From Gemmatimonas sp. (GTDB lineage Bacteria > Gemmatimonadota > Gemmatimonadetes > Gemmatimonadales > Gemmatimonadaceae), in the NCBI GenBank assembly GCA_011390935.1, contig JAABRL010000001.1, positions 62,001 through 126,000 on the forward strand: a stretch of DNA of 64,000 bases, read 5' to 3'. Below, piece after piece: positions 8,443 through 16,827 of this stretch (within the stretch, counting starts at the first letter, position 1; every line of letters starts with the position of its first letter). The translations under genes were made by a program, and so were the position numbers. Under the pieces are notes generated by a model. It made no database searches. It had not been told where the DNA came from and saw nothing but the letters and a program-made list of their open reading frames with translations.

Positions 8443-9948
8443 ATGGGCTCGATCCGCACGCGCATCACCATGGCCTTTGCCGGCGCCTTCATCGCGTCGT
8501 TGGTGCTCTTTGCGCTGGCCGTGCTGATGGCGCGCCGTCAGACCGCCATGCGCGAGGTGATCGGTCGCGCGACGACCGAAGTCGAGCAGGTCATGATGCT
8601 GATCGAGCGACGCTCGAGTCTGCCGGATGCGGTGCGTATTGACTCCGACTCGCTGATCATGCCGGGTGTCGGGAACCCGTTGAGGCGCTTCCTCGAGATC
8701 TTCGACGATTACGTGTTGATCCTCGACGTGACGGACTACGAGTTGTATTCCTCGCGACGTCTGGCCGCGTTGCCGCTTGCCGACCGTGAACGACTCACCG
8801 CCGCGGCCCGCGCCATGACGGAGACGGGGAAGGTCGCGCGCGTCCGGTTGCGCTCTGATGACGTCGTCATTGCCATGCGCGTCCGCTATCTGGAAGGCGA
8901 ATCGAGCATTCATCGTGTGTTCGTGGCCGTCTCCGAGCGACCGGCACGACTCGCCCCGCGTGATCTCGTGGCCACCATGTTGCTCGTGGGACCGCTCCTG
9001 ATCTGCCTGAGCGTGGGATGGGCGTACCTCATCGCGGGGCGCGCGTTCCGGCCGCTCGATCGCATGGTGGATCAGGTCACGGCAATCACCGACGGTCGAT
9101 CGCTGCATCGGCGGCTGGCGATCGGATCCGCCGGTACCGAGTTGGTGCGTCTGGCGGTGAAGCTGAACGAAATGATCGAGCGCCTCGAGACCTCGTTCGG
9201 CGCACTGCGTCGGTTCACGGCCGACGCCAGCCACGAGCTGAAGACACCGCTCGCGGTGCTGCGCGCCGATGTGGAGCGGGCCATGTCCCCCACCACGCGG
9301 CGTGATGAACGCGCCATTGCGCTGGAGGAAGCGCTCGAGCAGGTCACGCGCATGGCGGAGCTCGTCAACTCGCTGCTCACCCTGGCGCGTGCCGATGAAG
9401 GGCGGCTCGAGGTGGTGCAGGACGCGATCGTACTCGACGATCTCGCACGAGAGGTGGTGGAGACCGCCCGCCTGCTCGGCGAAGAGGCGGGGGTGCACAT
9501 CGATGCGAGCGAGATCGTCGGGGCCGAGGTGCGCGGTGATCTGATGCGGTTGCGACAGCTGTTTCTCAACCTCGTCACCAACGCGATCAAGTACACACCG
9601 CGCGGCGGCACGGTCACGATCTCCCTGATCCTCGTGGGCACTGAGGCGCATTTCAGCGTCCGCGACACCGGGATCGGCATCGCGGCGGCCGACCTGCCCT
9701 ACATTTTCGATCGCTTCTGGCGTGCGGACCGGTCGCGCTCCCGCGCCGCCGAACGGGGTGGGTTCGGGCTGGGTTTGGCCATCTGTCAGTGGATTGCCCA
9801 CGCGCACGGTGGATCGCTCACGGTCCAGTCCCGCCTGGGGCGGGGCAGCGTATTTACGGCGCAATTGCCGCTGGCCGTGGCCCCCGAGACGGGGGAAAGC
9901 GATCCGCCGGTGCCATCCCGCGGTCAGGCGGCCGGCTCCCCCGGATGA
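8443..9948 (+). CDS. Membrane HAMP sensor histidine kinase
   Basis: 501 residues. A membrane segment at about 10-28 and a second at about 175-195 flank a periplasmic sensor region of about 145 residues, followed by HAMP (about 195-250), HisKA with the phosphorylated His in DASHELKTPL, and HATPase_c with N box (NLVTNAIKYT), G1 (DTGIGI) and G2 (GFGLGLAI). This is the standard partner layout for an OmpR-type regulator, which lies directly upstream. It is the last gene of the four-gene two-component run; the next gene begins 218 bases later behind a possible promoter. Confidence 0.94.
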   Translation: MGSIRTRITMAFAGAFIASLVLFALAVLMARRQTAMREVIGRATTEVEQVMMLIERRSSLPDAVRIDSDSLIMPGVGNPLRRFLEIFDDYVLILDVTDYELYSSRRLAALPLADRERLTAAARAMTETGKVARVRLRSDDVVIAMRVRYLEGESSIHRVFVAVSERPARLAPRDLVATMLLVGPLLICLSVGWAYLIAGRAFRPLDRMVDQVTAITDGRSLHRRLAIGSAGTELVRLAVKLNEMIERLETSFGALRRFTADASHELKTPLAVLRADVERAMSPTTRRDERAIALEEALEQVTRMAELVNSLLTLARADEGRLEVVQDAIVLDDLAREVVETARLLGEEAGVHIDASEIVGAEVRGDLMRLRQLFLNLVTNAIKYTPRGGTVTISLILVGTEAHFSVRDTGIGIAAADLPYIFDRFWRADRSRSRAAERGGFGLGLAICQWIAHAHGGSLTVQSRLGRGSVFTAQLPLAVAPETGESDPPVPSRGQAAGSPG

Positions 9949-10083
9949 GGCGCCGCGTGCCGCTGATCCCCCTATGGGAGCAGATCGTCCCCACGGAGGA
10001 GCGCGGCCGCGCCAGACGATTCAGTCCGGACCAGGGCAACGAATTGCTAACGGCGCGTTAATCGAATCCTAATCATTGCAACA

Positions 10084-10111
10084 TTGCCGGATCATTTTCC
10101 CGCCCTAGTTT
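10084..10111 (+). promoter_or_regulatory. Candidate promoter of the tonB-exbB-exbD genes
   Basis: In a locally AT-richer stretch, TTGCCG (10084-10089) and TAGTTT (10106-10111) are separated by 16 bases, about 55 bases before the tonB start. The match to the sigma-70 consensus is moderate; other pairings in 10040-10080 are possible. Confidence 0.35.
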
Positions 10112-10166
10112 CGCGGTGTGACGGCGGGAGGGGCCCGCCGCGCGAACCCTCTCGTGGATCGATGCG

Positions 10167-10877
10167 ATGTTCAACAACTTGATCGAATCCGAGGCCAAGA
10201 AGACCAAGCGGGGCGGGAGCACGGTCGTCTCCTTCATCATCCATTCGGCCATGGTCGCGGGGATCGTCGTTGCGACGGCGAACGCGGGCCAGAGCATGAT
10301 GGAAGATGAGCAGGAGAAGGTCGAGTACGTCGAAGTCGCCAAAGACGAGACGCCGCCCGAGCCGGAACCCGCACCGCCGCCGCCGGATGCCGTTGCGGCG
10401 CCGCCGATTGCCAAGGGCTTCCAGGTGCTGCAGGCCCCGGACATCATCCCGCTCGAAATCCCGGATATCGATTTGTCCAAGAAGGTCACGGACGAATCCG
10501 ACTTCTCGGGACGTGGTGTGCGCGGTGGTATCGCGGCGGGCGTCGAAGGTGGCGTGCCGCAGGTACCGCAGGGCGACCAGCCGTACTTCGAGTTCCAGGT
10601 GGAAAAGCCGGCCGCGATGCAGGGTGGTGCGAACATGGCCTACCCGGAAATGCTGCGTTCGGCGCAGGTCGAAGGCACCGTGCTCGCGTCGTTCGTGGTG
10701 GACACCACGGGACGCGCCGACATGAGCACCTTCAAGGTGCTTCGCTCGGACCACGAGCTCTTCACAAACGCGGTCAAGAACTCGTTGCCGCGCATTCGGT
10801 ACCTGCCGGCCGAAGTGGGCGGGCGCAAGGTGAAGCAGTTGGTGCAGCAGCCGTTCGTATTCAATCTGGCCCGCTGA
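10167..10877 (+). CDS. TonB-family energy transducer
   Basis: 236 residues: short cytoplasmic N-terminus, one membrane anchor about 23-42, a Pro/Glu-rich periplasmic linker about 50-85, and a TonB C-terminal domain about 145-236 (YPEMLRSAQVEGTVLASFVVDTTG). TonB transmits proton-motive energy to outer-membrane receptors. It is the first gene of a run with exbB and two exbD genes, and a second tonB-like gene closes the run. No receptor gene lies nearby, so the pair may serve TonB-dependent receptors encoded elsewhere. Confidence 0.9.
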   Translation: MFNNLIESEAKKTKRGGSTVVSFIIHSAMVAGIVVATANAGQSMMEDEQEKVEYVEVAKDETPPEPEPAPPPPDAVAAPPIAKGFQVLQAPDIIPLEIPDIDLSKKVTDESDFSGRGVRGGIAAGVEGGVPQVPQGDQPYFEFQVEKPAAMQGGANMAYPEMLRSAQVEGTVLASFVVDTTGRADMSTFKVLRSDHELFTNAVKNSLPRIRYLPAEVGGRKVKQLVQQPFVFNLAR

Positions 10878-10915
10878 GCGCGGCCCCATTCTCAACACAC
10901 TCGGAGATTTGAATC

Positions 10916-11647
10916 ATGCAGATGGACATGATGGACCTGTGGCACGAAATGGGGTGGTTCGCGAAGGGTGTTGTGTGGCTGCTCTTCGCCATGTCCGCCT
11001 ACTCGACCACGATCCTGATCCAGAAGTGGTGGGCCATGCGGAGCGCGCAGGCGGAGACCAAGCGTTTCGCGCCTGAGTTCTCGCAGTTCCTCGAAGAGGA
11101 CAACCTCACGGAAGCGATCAACCTGGCCGAGTCGTACAAGAAGTCGCATGTGGCGCGCGTGCTCGGTGGTGCCCTCGCCGAAGTGCGTCCGCTCATTCAG
11201 GATGGCTCGGTGACGGTGGCCGACATCAACTCGGCCGAGCGTGCGATCGAGCGTGAAATGCTGATGACGGTGGTGGAACTCAAGCGCGGCACGGGCGTGC
11301 TCGCGACGGTCGGCGCCACGGCCCCGTTCGTGGGTCTCGTGGGTACGACGATGGGTATCGTGAACTCGTTCTCGGCCATGCAGTCGTCCGGCTCGGGCGG
11401 TATCAGCGCCATCGCCGGCGGTGTCGCCGAGGCCCTGATCACCACGGCCATCGGTATCGGCGTCGCCATTCCCGCGGTGTGGTCGTACAACTTCTTCCAG
11501 ACGAAGATTGACAACCTCACGGCCGAAATGACGTACACCTCGAAGGAAATGGTCGACTACCTCATCAAGGGCGTCTCGGGTGAGTTCGGTCGGTCGCGCT
11601 TCACCCGCGAGTTCAACACCGCGGGCCAGACGCCGATTTCGAAGTAA
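10916..11647 (+). CDS. exbB: ExbB/MotA/TolQ proton channel protein
   Basis: 243 residues with three expected membrane segments: about 20-40, 125-150 and 168-190. The conserved glycine- and threonine-rich channel segment (TVGATAPFVGLVGTTMGIVNSF, split here over residues about 123-144) is the ExbB/TolQ hallmark. With ExbD it forms the inner-membrane proton channel that powers TonB. It lies 38 bases after tonB and is followed by two exbD genes, so ExbB is more likely than TolQ or MotA. Confidence 0.94.
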   Translation: MQMDMMDLWHEMGWFAKGVVWLLFAMSAYSTTILIQKWWAMRSAQAETKRFAPEFSQFLEEDNLTEAINLAESYKKSHVARVLGGALAEVRPLIQDGSVTVADINSAERAIEREMLMTVVELKRGTGVLATVGATAPFVGLVGTTMGIVNSFSAMQSSGSGGISAIAGGVAEALITTAIGIGVAIPAVWSYNFFQTKIDNLTAEMTYTSKEMVDYLIKGVSGEFGRSRFTREFNTAGQTPISK

Positions 11648-11725
11648 GCACTCCATACCCTGCCGGCGGCGTGGCTCGCTCAGGCGCGAGCGCTGGCCAC
11701 GCCGCCAATCAATCGGAGAACTACC

Positions 11726-12193
11726 ATGGGTATGAATCTCAGTTCAAACGGCGTGAGTTCGAATCCGAACGTCACGCCCATGATCGACGTGATGCTGGTG
11801 CTGCTGATCATCTTCATGATCACCATCCCGCAGATCAACGCCGGCTTCAAGGCCACACCACCGCAGGGACAGAACCTCAAGCCGAAGCCCGAAGAAGATT
11901 CGGATCAGGTGCTCGGCATTGACGAAGAAGGGCAGTACTGGTTCAACAAGGCGCTCATTCGCGCCGAAGATCTCGAAACGCTCACGCGTAACACGTTCGA
12001 AGGCCGCGACGAGAGCATCCTGTACGTGAAGGCCCACAAGGACCTGTCGTATGACAAGGTGCTCGCGGCGCTCGACATCGTCGCCAAGGGCGGCGTCACG
12101 GTGGCGGCGCTCATTTCTGATCAGTCGCCTGGGACGGAATCGCTCGTCGAGAGTGATCGCCTGTTCCAGAACAGCGGCGGCGGGGGGAACTGA
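11726..12193 (+). CDS. exbD: ExbD/TolR biopolymer transport protein, copy 1
   Basis: 155 residues. A short cytoplasmic N-terminus with NPNVTPMIDVMLVLLIIFMI carries the conserved membrane Asp that translocates protons, followed by the periplasmic ExbD domain. An SD-like CGGAG lies upstream of ATG 11726. It is separated by only two bases from the second exbD. The C-terminus has a glycine- and asparagine-rich tail (GGGGN). Confidence 0.94.
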   Translation: MGMNLSSNGVSSNPNVTPMIDVMLVLLIIFMITIPQINAGFKATPPQGQNLKPKPEEDSDQVLGIDEEGQYWFNKALIRAEDLETLTRNTFEGRDESILYVKAHKDLSYDKVLAALDIVAKGGVTVAALISDQSPGTESLVESDRLFQNSGGGGN

Positions 12194-12195
12194 CC

Positions 12196-12612
12196 ATGGG
12201 AATGAGTGCTGGTGGTGGAAGCGGGGGTCACTCCAACGAAATCAACGTGACCCCCATGATCGACGTGCTGCTCGTGCTGCTCATCATCTTCATGATGATC
12301 ATCCCGATGAGCCGCAAGGCGATCGACACGCAGTTGCCCGACCCGAATCCCTCGGTCGCCACGGCCAACAGTGCCAACGACCAGATCGTGCTTTCGGTGC
12401 TGGGTTCCGATCTGTTTGCGATCAACAGCGACACCGTGCCTCGCGAACAGCTGTTCAATCGACTCCGCGGCGTGTACGACCCGCGTCCGGAGAAGATCAT
12501 CTTCGTCAAGGGTGACTCCACCGTCACCTACAACGACGTGATCTATGCCATGGACCAGGCGCGCGGTGCAGGTGTCAAGGTCATCGGCATCACGCCGGCC
12601 CCGAAGGACTGA
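12196..12612 (+). CDS. exbD: ExbD/TolR biopolymer transport protein, copy 2
   Basis: 138 residues with the same plan as the preceding copy: EINVTPMIDVLLVLLIIFMM, with the membrane Asp, then a periplasmic domain ending in VKVIGITPAPKD. The sequence diverges from copy 1 outside the membrane segment, so this is an old duplication rather than a recent one. Two exbD genes beside one exbB are common in systems where ExbD heterodimers are suspected. Confidence 0.93.
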   Translation: MGMSAGGGSGGHSNEINVTPMIDVLLVLLIIFMMIIPMSRKAIDTQLPDPNPSVATANSANDQIVLSVLGSDLFAINSDTVPREQLFNRLRGVYDPRPEKIIFVKGDSTVTYNDVIYAMDQARGAGVKVIGITPAPKD

Positions 12613-12736
12613 CAGCTCGGTACTCGCCGGAGCGGCTCACGCTGCTCCCTACGGGGTATGACGGCGGACGAACCCAACGGGCTCGTCCGCCGTAGTACGT
12701 TCAGGGCGTGCGCAACGCGGGCCCCTCCGATTCCTT

Positions 12737-12742
12737 TATCTT
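12737..12742 (+). promoter_or_regulatory. -10-like element just before the second tonB start
   Basis: TATCTT lies five bases before ATG 12748, with no SD sequence between. A transcript from it would be nearly leaderless. No convincing -35 is seen. Confidence 0.3.
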
Positions 12743-12747
12743 CGCTC

Positions 12748-13644
12748 ATGAGCGCGTTCCTTCCCGATCCAGACTTGCCAGCGATGCCGCCGGGGGGCCA
12801 ACTGGTCACCGACAAGGGGAGGCGACGTCAGTACCGCCCCCCGATCGGCATTCCCATCCAGAAGCAGCGCGGCGTCGTGGGCGCGGTCATCGCGGTCCTG
12901 CTGCACGTGCTGCTGGTGCTGGTGTTCATCCTGCCGTTCTTTGGCATCGATGTCATCGGTGAGATGACCGGCGCCGGCGGCCCTGGCCCCGCCGGCGGCG
13001 GTGGTGGTGGCAGCGGGGGCACCGGCGGCGGACGAGTGGCACAGGAACGCATCACGTACGTGGTGCCGGCGCCACCACCACCCACGGTGGAGTCGAAGTT
13101 CATTCAGCCCCCCGTGGTCGAGCCCCCTCCGCCGGAGGTCAAGCCGCCGGAGGTCGTTCCGCCAGTCGAGACGCCGCCAGTGCCGCCCACCCCTGAGCCG
13201 GCCGTCCCGGCCAGCAGCAACACCGGTCCCCTCTCCGACGCGGCCTCGGCCACCGCAGGTTCGGGAGGCGGAGCGGGCAGTGATGGGAGCGGCGGCTCCG
13301 GGCCAGGTTCCGGAGGCGGCGTCGGGTCCGGCATCGGCACGGGTCGTGGGAGCGGCGTTGGCGCCGGTACGGGTGGCGGCTCGGGCACGATCTTCCCGCC
13401 TACTCCCTCGGAGCTCTTCATTCCGCCCGTCCCGGTCCCGGACCGCGTCAAGGGGCGCACCATCACGATCGTGTTCGACGTCGATTCCACTGGCAAGGTG
13501 ATCGATTTCGAACTCACACCAACGCGCGATGCCGCCTACAACCGCAAGCTGCGCGAGATTCTCGGCGCCACGCGGTTCCGGCCAGCCACCGATGGCAATG
13601 GCCGTCCGGTGCGCGCCAAGTACAACCTCGACTACACCTTCTGA
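12748..13644 (+). CDS. TonB-family protein with Pro- and Gly-rich spacer
   Basis: 298 residues from ATG 12748; the frame extends upstream without support. One membrane anchor about 50-72, then two glycine-rich tracts (about 75-93 and 170-213) flanking a Pro/Val/Glu-rich segment (about 105-155), and a TonB C-terminal domain about 225-298 (GRTITIVFDVDSTGKVIDFELTPT). The spacer is unusually glycine-rich compared with the first tonB gene. It follows exbD by 135 bases and probably uses the same ExbB/ExbD motor. Confidence 0.8.
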   Translation: MSAFLPDPDLPAMPPGGQLVTDKGRRRQYRPPIGIPIQKQRGVVGAVIAVLLHVLLVLVFILPFFGIDVIGEMTGAGGPGPAGGGGGGSGGTGGGRVAQERITYVVPAPPPPTVESKFIQPPVVEPPPPEVKPPEVVPPVETPPVPPTPEPAVPASSNTGPLSDAASATAGSGGGAGSDGSGGSGPGSGGGVGSGIGTGRGSGVGAGTGGGSGTIFPPTPSELFIPPVPVPDRVKGRTITIVFDVDSTGKVIDFELTPTRDAAYNRKLREILGATRFRPATDGNGRPVRAKYNLDYTF

Positions 13645-13692
13645 CGCGTTGTCGTCGCAGCGCCGCGCCGCTTGAGCGCGCGGTCGGTGTCG

Positions 13693-14643
13693 TTACCCTT
13701 CCACGCCCATGAGCCGCCGAGCGCGACGCACCGCACCCCGCGCGGCGTCCACTTCATCGGTCCGCATCATCGCCCCCGGCACCGCGGTCTTGAGCCGCTG
13801 CTCGATGCGCTTGCGCATGAGCGAACCGCGACCGAGCAGGCCGCCTGCACACGCCACAGGCACTGCCGCACGCTCATCGGTGAAGCAACGTCGCGCGAGC
13901 GTGCGCACATGCAGCACCAGCTCCTCGACCGCGAGACTGATCAGCGCGTTGGCGCGCAGGTCGCCCTGCGACGCCACCTGCGACACGATCGGCGCGAGCG
14001 TGGCGTAGTCCGAGGGGGTCGCCTCGGCGGCCCAGGGAATCAGGGCCTCAAGTGTTTCCACCTCGAGGGCGGTGAGCACGGCCCCCGTGAGGGCGGTCTC
14101 AGGCTCTCGACCATCGCTCGCGGCCGTGATCACGCTGAGCGCTCGGCGGCCGATCCACGCTCCGCTCCCCTCGTCGCCCATGTTCGGGCCCCAGCCACCG
14201 CACCGCTCCAGGCGTCCGTCCGGCGCCCGCGAAAAGGCCACCGATCCGGTGCCACCAACGAGCAGCACGCCGGCCGTGTCGCCAAACGCATCATCGAGTG
14301 CGATCTCGGCGTCTGACACCACGTTCACGTCGTCCGCGAGCCGGGACGAGGCGAGCGCCTGCCACAGCGCCTGTGCCGCGCGCTCCTGACCACCGCCGGC
14401 CACCCCCACCACGAGTGTCGAGGGACGCGATTCGCCGCGATCGATCTGCTCGAGCGCCTCTCGAACCAGCGCGGCGATGATATCGGCCGAGGCGCGCTCT
14501 TCGCCGGGGCGAAGCGCCGTGGCGGGCCCCTCCACACGCGCGAGCGCGCGACCGTCGAGGTCGGCCAGCAGCACACGCGTCTTCGTGCCACCACCGTCAA
14601 CGCCAACGAGCAACGGCATGGGATCGAGCGGACCAGCACTCAT
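13693..14643 (-). CDS. BadF-type N-acetylhexosamine kinase (MurK/NagK-like)
   Basis: 316 residues. The phosphate-binding motif VGVDGGGTKTRVLL (about 12-25) and a second ATP-binding stretch LLVGGTGSVAFS are those of the BadF/BadG/BcrA/BcrD ATPase family, which includes GlcNAc kinases and the MurNAc/GlcNAc kinase MurK. Start ATG 14643 overlaps the symporter stop by 4 bases, so the two are translationally coupled. Together with the neighbouring AmiE-, NagZ- and NamZ-like genes, the natural reading is phosphorylation of imported MurNAc and/or GlcNAc. No MurQ etherase or NagA is present in the window. Confidence 0.82.
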   Translation of the reverse strand: MSAGPLDPMPLLVGVDGGGTKTRVLLADLDGRALARVEGPATALRPGEERASADIIAALVREALEQIDRGESRPSTLVVGVAGGGQERAAQALWQALASSRLADDVNVVSDAEIALDDAFGDTAGVLLVGGTGSVAFSRAPDGRLERCGGWGPNMGDEGSGAWIGRRALSVITAASDGREPETALTGAVLTALEVETLEALIPWAAEATPSDYATLAPIVSQVASQGDLRANALISLAVEELVLHVRTLARRCFTDERAAVPVACAGGLLGRGSLMRKRIEQRLKTAVPGAMMRTDEVDAARGAVRRARRLMGVEG

Positions 14644-16175
14644 GCAACAGACTCCGAAACAGGAACACCACCCGTCGCGGGTGGAGAGAAACGGGACGCC
14701 AATAGGCCAGTGGCAAACGTAAGCGATGTGCCGATCAACACGAACCAGGGCCAGGCGACACCGCGCACGGGAGCCAGCAGTGGCGCGATCACCGGAAACC
14801 AGCCGCTGAGCTGCGTGGCGAACACCACCACACTCATCACAGTGATGCCCACGGCCATGCCCAGAATGGCGTCGCGCTGCCGTGCCCGCCGCACCACCAT
14901 CCCCAGAAAAAACGCGCCGAGCAGGCCACCGTAGGTGAAGGAGGCGATCGACAGCGCGATCGTGACCACCGGGGTGCCTTCATCGCGATACATCAGGGCG
15001 CCGCCGACGAGCACCGCGGCCCAGAACAGTGTGAAGCGTTTGCTCGTGCGAAGCAGTGTGGCTTCGTCCGGAGTACGACCGGTGATCGGCAGGTACAGGT
15101 CGTGCACGGTCGCCGCCGCAAGCGAGTTGATCGAACTTGAAATCGTGCTCATCGCGGCGGCCAGCACCGCGGCAATCACGATGCCGGTGAGCCCCGGTGG
15201 CATGACCTCCACGATGAAGCGCGGAAAGATCGCATCAGGGCGGGGGAACTCGGCGCCGGCATAGAACGCGTACAGGCCAACCCCGATGAACAGGAACAGT
15301 GCGAACTGCGCCAGCACCACGATGCCACTGCCAATGAGGGCGCGTCGTGCCAGCGTGAGCGACCCGGTGGCGAACAGTCGCTGCACGATCATCTGATCGA
15401 CACCATGCGACGCCATCGACAGAAACGCCCCACCGAGCAACCCCGCCCACAGCGTATGCGGACGGTCGAAGCCCGTGTAGAGGTCGAGCCACTGCAGCTG
15501 CCCACGCGCCGAAGCGTCGCCCAGAATGCGGGTCCAGCCACCAACGACATCACTGCCCACCAGCCACAGCGCGCCCAAGCCGCCGAGCAGGTATACGCCA
15601 ATCTGAATCACATCCGTCCAGATCACGGCGCGCATGCCACCGTGGTAGGTGTATACCACCGTGCACGCGCCGAGAATGAGAATAGAGGCCGGCCCCACGA
15701 ACTCCGGCGGCACCAGCGGGCCGATGAGCAGGGCAACGGGAATGGCGGTGGCGAACAGACGCACGGAATCGCCGAAGATGCGTGTCACCATGAAGACGAG
15801 CGACGCGAAGCGGCGCGTACCCTGTCCAAAGCGCGTTTCGAGCAGCGCGTACGCGGTCACCAGTTCGCCATCGAAATAGCGTGGCAGCAGCACGAACGAA
15901 ATGATGGTGCGGCCCACCAGATACCCGAGCGCCACCTGCAGGAATCCGAGATTGCCGATGTACGCCAGCCCCGGAATCGAGATGAAGGTGAGCGCGCTGG
16001 TTTCCGTGGCGACGACGGAGAAGAGCACGGCCCACCAGGGCACCTGATCTTTGGAGACGAAATAGTCCTTGGCGCTTTGCTGACCGCGGCCCAGCCAGAC
16101 TCCGAGCAACGTCGTGCCGATGAGATACGCCACGACCACGACGCCATCGAGCAGAGTGACGCCGTTGCTGTTCAT
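14640..16175 (-). CDS. Sodium:solute symporter (SSS family), probable amino-sugar importer
   Basis: 511 residues from ATG 16175, with about 13-14 hydrophobic segments, as expected for the LeuT-fold SSS family. The family pattern is visible in the FISIPGLAY region and the AAAMSTISSSINSLAA segment, where conserved Ser/Thr bind sodium. The gene overlaps the kinase gene by 4 bases. A symporter next to a BadF kinase resembles the MurT-MurK pair of MurNAc scavengers such as Tannerella forsythia. The substrate is inferred from context only; sialic acid or other sugars cannot be excluded. Confidence 0.83.
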   Translation of the reverse strand: MNSNGVTLLDGVVVVAYLIGTTLLGVWLGRGQQSAKDYFVSKDQVPWWAVLFSVVATETSALTFISIPGLAYIGNLGFLQVALGYLVGRTIISFVLLPRYFDGELVTAYALLETRFGQGTRRFASLVFMVTRIFGDSVRLFATAIPVALLIGPLVPPEFVGPASILILGACTVVYTYHGGMRAVIWTDVIQIGVYLLGGLGALWLVGSDVVGGWTRILGDASARGQLQWLDLYTGFDRPHTLWAGLLGGAFLSMASHGVDQMIVQRLFATGSLTLARRALIGSGIVVLAQFALFLFIGVGLYAFYAGAEFPRPDAIFPRFIVEVMPPGLTGIVIAAVLAAAMSTISSSINSLAAATVHDLYLPITGRTPDEATLLRTSKRFTLFWAAVLVGGALMYRDEGTPVVTIALSIASFTYGGLLGAFFLGMVVRRARQRDAILGMAVGITVMSVVVFATQLSGWFPVIAPLLAPVRGVAWPWFVLIGTSLTFATGLLASRFSPPATGGVPVSESVA

Positions 16176-16252
16176 GCGAGAGCCATGGAAGACGCGGCCG
16201 AAGGGAGGTTGGTGGCGCCGGTGGCATTCAGGCGACAGGGGATGATAGCAGC

Positions 16253-16288
16253 GGAGGCCCGTGATCCGCAGGGGGATCACGGGCCTCC
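16253..16288 (-). terminator. Long hairpin between iscA-like gene and symporter gene
   Basis: A perfect 15-bp stem (16253-16267 with 16274-16288) with a 6-base loop sits about 50 bases past the iscA-like stop on the minus strand and 78 bases before the symporter start. It may end the iscA transcript or attenuate read-through into the salvage genes. No U tract follows. Confidence 0.6.
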
Positions 16289-16334
16289 GAGAGCCCCTCG
16301 CGCTGAGCGCTTGGGGAGCCGATCAGGCCTCAGC

Positions 16335-16691
16335 TCAGGCCGAGAATGAGCTGCCGCAGCCGCAGCCGCCGGTGGAGTTCGGGTTCTTGAACGTGAAGCC
16401 CGAGCCCTGCATTGACGTCACGTAGTCGATCGTGGTGCCGGAGAGATACTGCGCCGAGAAGGGATCCACGAACACGCGGAACGAGCCGTGGTCGAGCACC
16501 ACGTCGTCTTCGGCGCCCTTGTCTTCGATGACGAGGCCGTACTTGAAGCCGCTGCATCCGCCCGGCATCACCGACACGCGGAGCCCGCCAATTTCGGCGG
16601 CCACTCCTTCGGCCTCCATGAACTTCAGCACTTCGGTCACCGCGGCATCGGTGATGGTGACCAGGGTGTCCGGCTGCTGCATCGTGCTCAT
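16335..16691 (-). CDS. IscA/ErpA-type iron-sulfur carrier (HesB family)
   Basis: 118 residues. The three family cysteines are present: GGCSG at about residues 44-48, and GGCGCGSSF at the C-terminus. This A-type carrier delivers Fe-S clusters to apoproteins in the cytoplasm. ATG 16691 is preceded by a GGAGAG ribosome site. It lies between the symporter and the amidase gene of the salvage cluster, but has its own downstream hairpin, so functional linkage to that cluster is doubtful. Confidence 0.93.
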   Translation of the reverse strand: MSTMQQPDTLVTITDAAVTEVLKFMEAEGVAAEIGGLRVSVMPGGCSGFKYGLVIEDKGAEDDVVLDHGSFRVFVDPFSAQYLSGTTIDYVTSMQGSGFTFKNPNSTGGCGCGSSFSA

Positions 16692-16827
16692 GACGTCTCT
16701 CCGCGGCCACTCACGCGGAGTGGCCCATAAGGGTGCTTACCTGGTGCGCACTGCGGCGTGTCGCACCAGCCGAGCAGGGATCACACTGAAAGATATCATT
16801 CCAAACAACGTTACTCAAGATTCCCGT

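Noticed and set aside
12970-13390. Repetitive GGC/GGT tract considered as a tandem repeat array
   Set aside because: It is in-frame glycine coding in a TonB spacer, with irregular units and no fixed period.
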